Assembly: GCA_949752735.1 (NCBI GenBank)
Contig: OX457036.1
Location: 81,573,005 to 81,637,004, forward strand
Direction of reading: 5' to 3'
Origin: Lumbricus terrestris
Taxonomy: Eukaryota > Annelida > Clitellata > Crassiclitellata > Lumbricidae
DNA: 64,000 nucleotides
The position numbers and the translations under genes were made by a program. Under the pieces are notes generated by a model, which saw only the letters and a program-made list of their open reading frames with translations, was not told where the DNA came from and searched no databases. Of the stretch, positions 58,105-64,000 are shown one piece after another. The number at the start of each line of letters is the position of its first letter. Positions within the stretch are counted from its first letter, which is position 1.

Positions 58105-58933
58105 GTGGTAGCCTAGTTAAAATTCTGCTGTGGCTCTTACACCAGTTACTCCAAAAATGCCAAGTCATTTATTCATAAATTGTCATTCAATATGCTTGAT
58201 TCCATACTTGCCACAATTTGCATGCAAAAAAGATTTTATTTCATGCTTCGGTGATCAGAATCTGTGTTGTGTTTCTGCCTGCTCATTGCTCAACTAGTGA
58301 ACTTCACTGAATCAGATCCCATCACCACAATCAAACTGTTCCGATATATCATCATCATCATCATCATCAAAATCCTTGGGCCAAATACCCGTAGGTGTCC
58401 GACGCCACTCTCTGTCTGAGTCTGTCTCGCGTCATGCTGCCCAGCTTCAACCGGTCCGGTCAGCAGGTCTGCTCCATACCATTAACATCTTGGAGCAGCT
58501 AGACCACCTTGTCTGATTGAAGAGAGTATTGGGAGAGAGGCACGAAGGACAACCTGGGTCAATGCCCGTATGTGTCCCACGCTCTCTCCCCCGACTCTCT
58601 CCACTGGTCTGTCCTGACCGGCCTGCGCATGTCTGCTCCACATCATGACACCTTGAAGCATCTGGGTCGCTATGTCACTTGTGCCGTGGTTTTTTGGGAT
58701 TTCTATGGTCTTGGTTTTTTACTGCCAGCGTATCTCCACCCATCTGGCAAACCTTCCTCATTTTATCCGGGCTTAGGACCGGCACAGGGAAGTTGTTGGT
58801 TCCCTGTGGCAGAGGATGGATGCAGTTTAACGTCGTGCCCAGGACTGCATCCGATATATGGTCACCGAATAATGAAATTGAATGAAAGGCTGCCACTGAA
58901 AAAATCACCTTTATGCCCTGTTGTTTGTTTGTA

Positions 58934-59150
58934 TGTGCACTTGTTATAGCGCCCCTTCAAGCTCTGTACTCAGAGGCGCTCCCGACTGCAGAGCGGACAC
59001 TACATCGGAGTGTCACGCCGAAGCGCTGAGCAACTGCGAGTGAAGGACCTGCCCAAGGTCCCTACGCGGCGACTTGAAGACTTCAAGTGGCTTCGAACCT
59101 CGAACCTTCCGGCTTCAAGGCAACGACGCCAGCACTACACCACTGCTCCC
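58934..59150 (-). mobile_element. tRNA-derived SINE with LINE-like 3' tail, copy B
   Basis: Minus-strand head ggggagcagtggtgtagtgc contains an A-box (TGGTGTAGTGC) and GGTTCGAGGTTCGAAGCC around the B-box; tail GGGAGCGCCTCTGAGTACAG and GAAGGGGCGCTATA. Absent from copy 1 at this position. Confidence 0.87.
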
Positions 59151-59253
59151 CACACAAAATTATTGTATATATTTATTTTATTTGCAAATTGTTGTGTGGA
59201 AACATTGCCACTCAACGTTAAACGTAGGCGCACTTCATTCCTTGATCACTGGT

Positions 59254-59526
59254 CAGCGGCGGCGCTAAGGGGGGGGGTTTAAGGGTTAAGCCTCTTATAG
59301 GGAGGTTTAACCTCCATAAAAAAGGGCCATCCGATTTTTTAACATTCAAATTTCCATGATTTTCGGGGGGAAAAGTCGTCAGAAATTTCGGCGGTGAAAT
59401 GGGAAAATTTCATGAGATTTCGGCCGATGACTAAAAAAGGTCATCAGAAATTTCGGCGGATGAAAATGCCAAATTTCCTCCGCGAGGCTTCAACCCCCCA
59501 AAACTGAAATCCCGGGGCCGCCACTG
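59254..59526. mobile_element. MITE, family 'CAGTGGCGGCGCCA', inverted copy
   Basis: 273 bp, ends CAGCGGCGGCGCTAAGG and GGGGCCGCCACTG, perfect 8-bp duplication tcactggt (59246-59253, 59527-59534). Internal sequence is in the opposite orientation to 27542-27859. Confidence 0.92.
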
Positions 59527-60039
59527 TCACTGGTATCTTTTCGTGACAGAGTGACAGATGCAACATTTGATTGCTGAATGAAAAAACCCTCAGTAAAAAT
59601 TAATGTTCTACATTCGGATTTCGGAATCATCGTTTCACTGCTTACTTTGTTGTTTGGAGCTGAAATGTATGTATTGCACCACAAGAATCAATCTTCTGAA
59701 GAACTTGGTTGCGATAAGCATACGGAAGTCTGTAGTTGCAGGCCAAACTGCAGTGTCCGCCTTAATTATCGTTGAATTCAAGAATAAGCTTAGGCCTAAT
59801 GGACGATGTGCACTTTTAACACCATAATTATCTTAAGACGAGTAGAACTAAGTCTGCGAATCGACATTGCCACAATGAAACATACGCTTTCGTGAGGTTA
59901 TTGTAAGGCGCTATGTAAATGTTCATATACATACAGTCATACATACACACATATGGCGGTAAACTTGATATGGCGATGCCAGCTAGGTCTTGTTCCATCT
60001 TACCTATACTCGATCTTTGTCGGCCTGTGTTAAGTGCTC

Positions 60040-60313
60040 GGACTGGTCGGTCCGTATACGCTCGGCTGATAGGGAAGTACTCTTTGTCCCGTTTGCTCGT
60101 ACCTCCATCATGCAGAGTCGTGCTTTGTCTGTGGTTGGCCCAGTGGTATGGAATGCCCTCCCACTTGAGCTGCGCCTGTTCTCTAGATCACTCTCTGACA
60201 CATTCCATAAGCACTTAAAAACTGTTCTGTTTGCCATATTGGAGTCGGGAGCGCCTCTGAATAGTTTCCTTGAAGAGGCGCTATATAAATACTCGAATGA
60301 ATGAATGAATGAA
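60040..60313 (+). mobile_element. LINE 3' end with (GAAT)n tail
   Basis: Encodes FARTSIMQSRALSVVGPVVW, NALPLELRLF and HKHLKTVLFAILESGAPL, ending LEEALYKYSNE, then GAATGAATG. The ORF upstream (from 59990) may be earlier LINE sequence. Longest of the three LINE tails. Confidence 0.88.
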
Positions 60314-60375
60314 TACATACATACAGACATACATACATATATACGTCATACATACATACATACATACATGTACAT

Positions 60376-62588
60376 TAGGGTGCCAATGAAATATACAGGA
60401 AAAAATAAAGTTTTGAATTTCTTAGGTCTCATCCTCTGAAAATGTTCCTTTATATATGGAAGTTACTCAGAGAAAAAATGAATAAAATATATGAACATTT
60501 AGAGGATGCACCATGCTCCTGAAGTTGTATATAGTAATATGTGCCGTGATGCTAGTTAATTCCTGACATAATGGTCTGCCTCAGTATTGAGAAGTTAACT
60601 CTGTGGATTACTGACAGTTCTGGTTATATCTGCAGTGCTTTATATCAGTTCTCTATCATATCTACATATTATCTGTTTTATATTAAATCTCTATTCTATA
60701 ACATCACTAGCACAGAGGGGGAAGGAGAATGTTAAAATCCGGAACCCATGCATTGACTTGAAACTTGCGCGGGTTGAAGACCGTCATTGTAGGCCTACGA
60801 AAAAAGCCAGGTTACAATAAACAGAAGGAAACGATAACGAGGGAGTAAGGTAGGTCTATAACTAGATGACAGTTTTATTGAAAATCCAGATAGCAATACA
60901 GATTGTGATGGAAGCAATACAGCTGAAGATGAAGGCAGTGATGTGAAAATTCCTGCGGTAAAGGAAAGGAAGACAGCAAAGCCAAAAGTACATAATTAAT
61001 CATGATGCAGTATCAGCACTGCATGATAGAACCTAGGTATTGGACAGAAAATTTAATGCAACATATATTTTCCTGGCAACTGCAGCCTCATCTCTAGGTC
61101 ACAGTCCATCGGAATTAATTCTTAAAAGAAATCCGTACGATTGGCACAAATGTAGCATCGCGCATCTACTGCTTTAAAAAAGCGAGCATTTTCCTTCAAC
61201 AGTAATCCTGGTCCTCTGACCATACATTGGGTATCACAGACAACAAAGCGGGAGCTTGTATCACATACTGTAGCAAAAACTTCACAAGCAGCTCATTAAC
61301 GTGGCATGCAGGCAGGCATCATTTACACGAGCCAAATGTCGAAAAAGTATTTGATACGCTTATGGGATGTTCTAGTGGCCCACATGACAGTCTCTTTGTA
61401 ATGTTTTCTACTGCATGGATTCACATTGACATTACTTTCATCCAATGAACTTAAACCGCTGAAAGACAACTTCAGGTGATTTCTTCGTGAGTAGCTGCAA
61501 CAGTATCATCCAAGAGATGACTACGGTACAAGGAGTTGATGCGGTTGTCGCTGTTGTTTGTAGGAAATGAACCTTTTGCCACCAAGCCTTATCATCACAC
61601 CTTGAGCCTGCCACAGGGCATAATGGACGGAAATTTTTAAGCAGTATAAACATTTACTTGTTTCACCCACAGTTTCGTTTGCCAGCTTCTGAACTGCCGG
61701 GGCTTAACAGTTTTACATATTTGTGGTTAGACTACAATTATCTCAAAGCATGGCACACATGCAAATCAGCAACTTCTGTTCCACGATACGTCTTACACAT
61801 ATTGTAAGATCTTGTAGTCTACCGCAGTGCAAGCAAACCCGTTGCAGGTGTATCCATAAAAACTTTTCATGTGACATGTGCGGCACTTGAGTGGGTCACT
61901 TCTCGGTCTTGCCTTTTTTATTCTGAACTTACGGTTATGGAAAAAGTTGACATGCATGGTTGCAGCCATGAGTAAGTTTGGTGAAGAAGATTCTCCAGTT
62001 CGAGTGACAACATCTATGAAAAACAGCTGTTTCGTCTTGTGTCACGAAACACAAAGAAATTTTTTACTTCCATGGGTATCCCACAAGATTTCCTTTTGCA
62101 AGATCCAAGCTTTTGGAACCCCATTAAAACATATAATCACAGCAGAGTGCAGGGCATAAGAGCTGAAGGTGGTACAAAACGACACAACTGAATGGGGTGT
62201 CGCATTGAAACAGATGTTCAAGTCTGCCATCACAAACCAGGAGGAGCAAAAGCAATATCTGCTTTAGGTGGCTGAAAGCCATCACCAGCACTTTCAAGCA
62301 CCCAAAAACGTTTGCTCAGTCAAAGACTGGACAGCCAATAACATTTTTTAAACACTGAACCAATGTGGAACACTGCATTTGTATTTTGCACAATGCAGAG
62401 CATTCTGCTATACATAGCGGCTTACGAGATTCCATATTGCAGATTTTCAAAACTTCACAGAACGGTGCAACCAGTAAATGTTATCTGATTGGTACAAAAC
62501 TTTATATGTTTCAGTTTTATGGCTAAATGAACAAAACTAAGGGGTGAGACCTAAAAAAACTCAAACTTTGTTTTTCATTGGCACCCTA
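60376..62588 (+). mobile_element. hAT-like DNA transposon in (ACAT)n, decayed
   Basis: 2213 bp, ends TAGGGTGCCAATGAAA and TTTTCATTGGCACCCTA, with subterminal TTAGGTCTCA / TGAGACCTAA. Perfect 8-bp duplication atgtacat (60368-60375, 62589-62596) inside a CATA microsatellite. A transposase-like remnant runs on plus from about 61227: GACITYCSKNFTSS, LTWHAGRHHLHEPNVEK and GCSSGPHDSLFVMF, then degenerate pieces to about 62000 (KAWHTCKSATSVPRYV, AALEWVTSRS). The HAGRHH..E..l pattern is familiar from widespread uncharacterised transposon proteins; the family name is not certain. Confidence 0.8.
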
Positions 62589-62800
62589 ATGTACATACAT
62601 ACATACATGCATACATGCATACATGCATACATGCATACATGCATACATGCATACATGCATACAAACATACATGCATACATACATACATACATACATACAT
62701 ACATACATACATACATACATACATACATACATACATACATACATACATACATACATACATACATACATACATACATACATACATACATAGCCTACATACA
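62589..62800. repeat. (ACAT)n microsatellite
   Basis: Begins with GCATACAT variants, then pure CATA repeats; continues the array at about 60313-60375 that the transposon split. Confidence 0.95.
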
Positions 62801-62880
62801 TACATAGTGCCTATATACTCTACTCTTAGTGAGGCTCATATTCATATTTCGCACTAATTTTACTTTTTCACTTTTTTCAG

Positions 62881-62920
62881 ATCTGTGGAAATTCAGTTCT
62901 CCGGCAAACTGAAACAATGA
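62881..62920 (+). pseudogene. FAR: FAR copy 2 exon 12, probably not translated
   Basis: Acceptor ttttttcag, encodes (R)SVEIQFSGKLKQ and TGA at 62918-62920, matching copy 1 exon 12. Since exon 11 now stops earlier, it likely serves as 3' UTR or is unused. Confidence 0.75.
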
Positions 62921-64000
62921 GACAACTTCCAAAACAAAAGCGACGTTCTGCAAAAAGCATTTAACCGCCATCTTGTTGCTATCGGATCTTTGTAAACATC
63001 GGCTTTAAAGGATGGTTCGTTTATAGCGGAAAAGTCCTGATTAATTGGGTAAATCTTTTACAACTTAAAGCATACAATTTGTGTTAGTGGTTGTACGTGT
63101 ACATTGTTGTTATTGTCCAAAACGGCAACGTTTTATGAACCGAAGATGGTTATATTGCAATATTATCACAAGAGTAAACCACACAAATTTAGAAATTCCT
63201 TAATTGTTAAAAGTGCCCCAACGTGGGCCGTAGCGGTCTGCATTGGGACAACGCGCATGTGAAGTATTGGAACATACAACCGATCTGGTTCTAATCATAT
63301 CTAATAGAGTGTAACAGATCCAGTTGATAAAATCTACATGAGTAAACAGAGAAATTGAGAAAATTAAACAAAAATATTATCGAAAATTTGCAAACAAACT
63401 TCCATTGATTTATGTAATTTTAATCTAGCAAATAATAGCCGAACTGGTCAATTTCAGATGCGTGCAACGAAGCAACGATAGCATGCCTCTACCCATTTTC
63501 ATTTCTAAATATTAAAACTTCAGACCATGTTTGTAAATTGCTTTTGTTCGATAACTATTAACCTATTTGCTTTCGTTCCTATTGCTTATTCTGCTTTGAA
63601 ACCCTAATTAATAGGCATACTTAGCCTACCTTATCGAATTTTTACTGGGCGGCTGGTTTAATGGGACATATCGGTCTATGTAGACTATAATAAATTGAAA
63701 CTATACGTTAAAATGAACGATTTCAATTTCTTTATAGTTCACTTCATTTAGCCTAATCAGATTTGTCTCCAAACCAACATTTATATCTTCAAAATTACAT
63801 GCCTTGACTGACAAAGCTCAGCTGATACAATGTCATCGATTATGGTAAGCGATATCACTTCAAAGCAATCATCATCGTCAGTCCTTTTTGTCCAATTCTG
63901 CACATCGTGCAATGCAACTCCTCCGTTTTAGAATGTGTTTGCTGCATTGTTTCTGTTGCTCGATTTGTTTTACCCGGTTGGGTCGCAAGCCCACCGCGGA
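62921..64000. other. 3' flank of copy 2
   Basis: Homologous to 29449-31490 until about 63780; beyond that no homology within the window and no gene recognised. Confidence 0.6.

Larger units (their letters stand above)
57592..62880. other. FAR copy 2 intron 11 (or 3' UTR)
   Basis: 5.3 kb against 1.1 kb in copy 1. Contains MITEs (57831-58104, 59254-59526), a SINE (58934-59150), a LINE 3' end, a 2.2-kb hAT-like element and (ACAT)n. 58340-58870 includes (ATC)n and two related CCCGTA(G/T)GTGTCC(G/C)AC-type segments that were not assigned. Confidence 0.6.

Noticed and set aside
58340..58880. Possible gene or LINE in the 125-codon frame at 58572-58949
   Set aside because: No family pattern recognised; it is overlapped by the SINE at its end and lacks a counterpart in copy 1.

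Overview
The window is eukaryotic animal DNA: genes are split by GT..AG introns, repeats are dense, and there are no operons or bacterial signals. The abundant AGGCCTA/TAGGCCT motifs, the LINE, SINE, hAT and mariner families, and a fatty acyl-CoA reductase (FAR) with many introns suggest a marine invertebrate (echinoderm or hemichordate-like) or possibly a fish. The exact lineage cannot be decided from sequence alone. Splice sites were placed by eye, by comparing paralogues and checking reading-frame phase.

The backbone is a tandem, same-strand duplication of one 12-exon FAR gene. Copy 1 runs from about 2266 to 29448 and copy 2 from about 39146 to 62920. Corresponding exons have identical lengths and phases (exons 1 to 10: 198, 176, 73, 107, 178, 45, 125, 83, 94 and 220 nt), except for exon 11 of copy 2. 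The protein is about 484 aa, with a TGGAGFVG nucleotide-binding loop, a YTFTK catalytic motif and a C-terminal sterile-type domain. FARs of this type reduce fatty acyl-CoA to fatty alcohol for ether lipids and wax esters.

Both copies have damaged 3' ends. Copy 1 has a TAG stop in exon 10 (27360-27362), which cuts the protein to about 423 aa. It also carries two versions of exon 7 (16891-17015 and 21049-21173), which by phase cannot both be used in one mRNA. Copy 2 has an expanded 12-bp Thr-Glu-Glu-Arg repeat in exon 11, a one-base loss that brings in a stop at 57070-57072, and a transposon inside the rest of that exon. Between the copies lies wreckage of at least one further duplication: a degenerate exon 2 split by a transposon (33147-33263 and 34587-34646) and an extra copy of the 5' flanking block (about 34650-35840).

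The introns and the intergenic spacer are filled with mobile elements. At least ten elements have terminal inverted repeats with readable 8-bp target duplications (hAT-like). There is also a fold-back mariner that keeps the C-terminus of its transposase, a mutator-like inverted-repeat element with telomere-like motifs, degenerate RTE-like and L2/CR1-like LINEs, and tRNA-derived SINEs that share the 3' tail of the local LINE. Two unusual tandem arrays are present: a C-rich array in intron 1/2 of copy 1 and a 156-bp-period array between the two exon 7 versions. Long (ACAT)n and (AAT)n microsatellites are common. At the left edge is an open reading frame for a hAT-type transposase that runs out of the window. 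Because the two gene copies are paralogous, many insertions have a readable empty site in the other copy, giving a relative insertion history.
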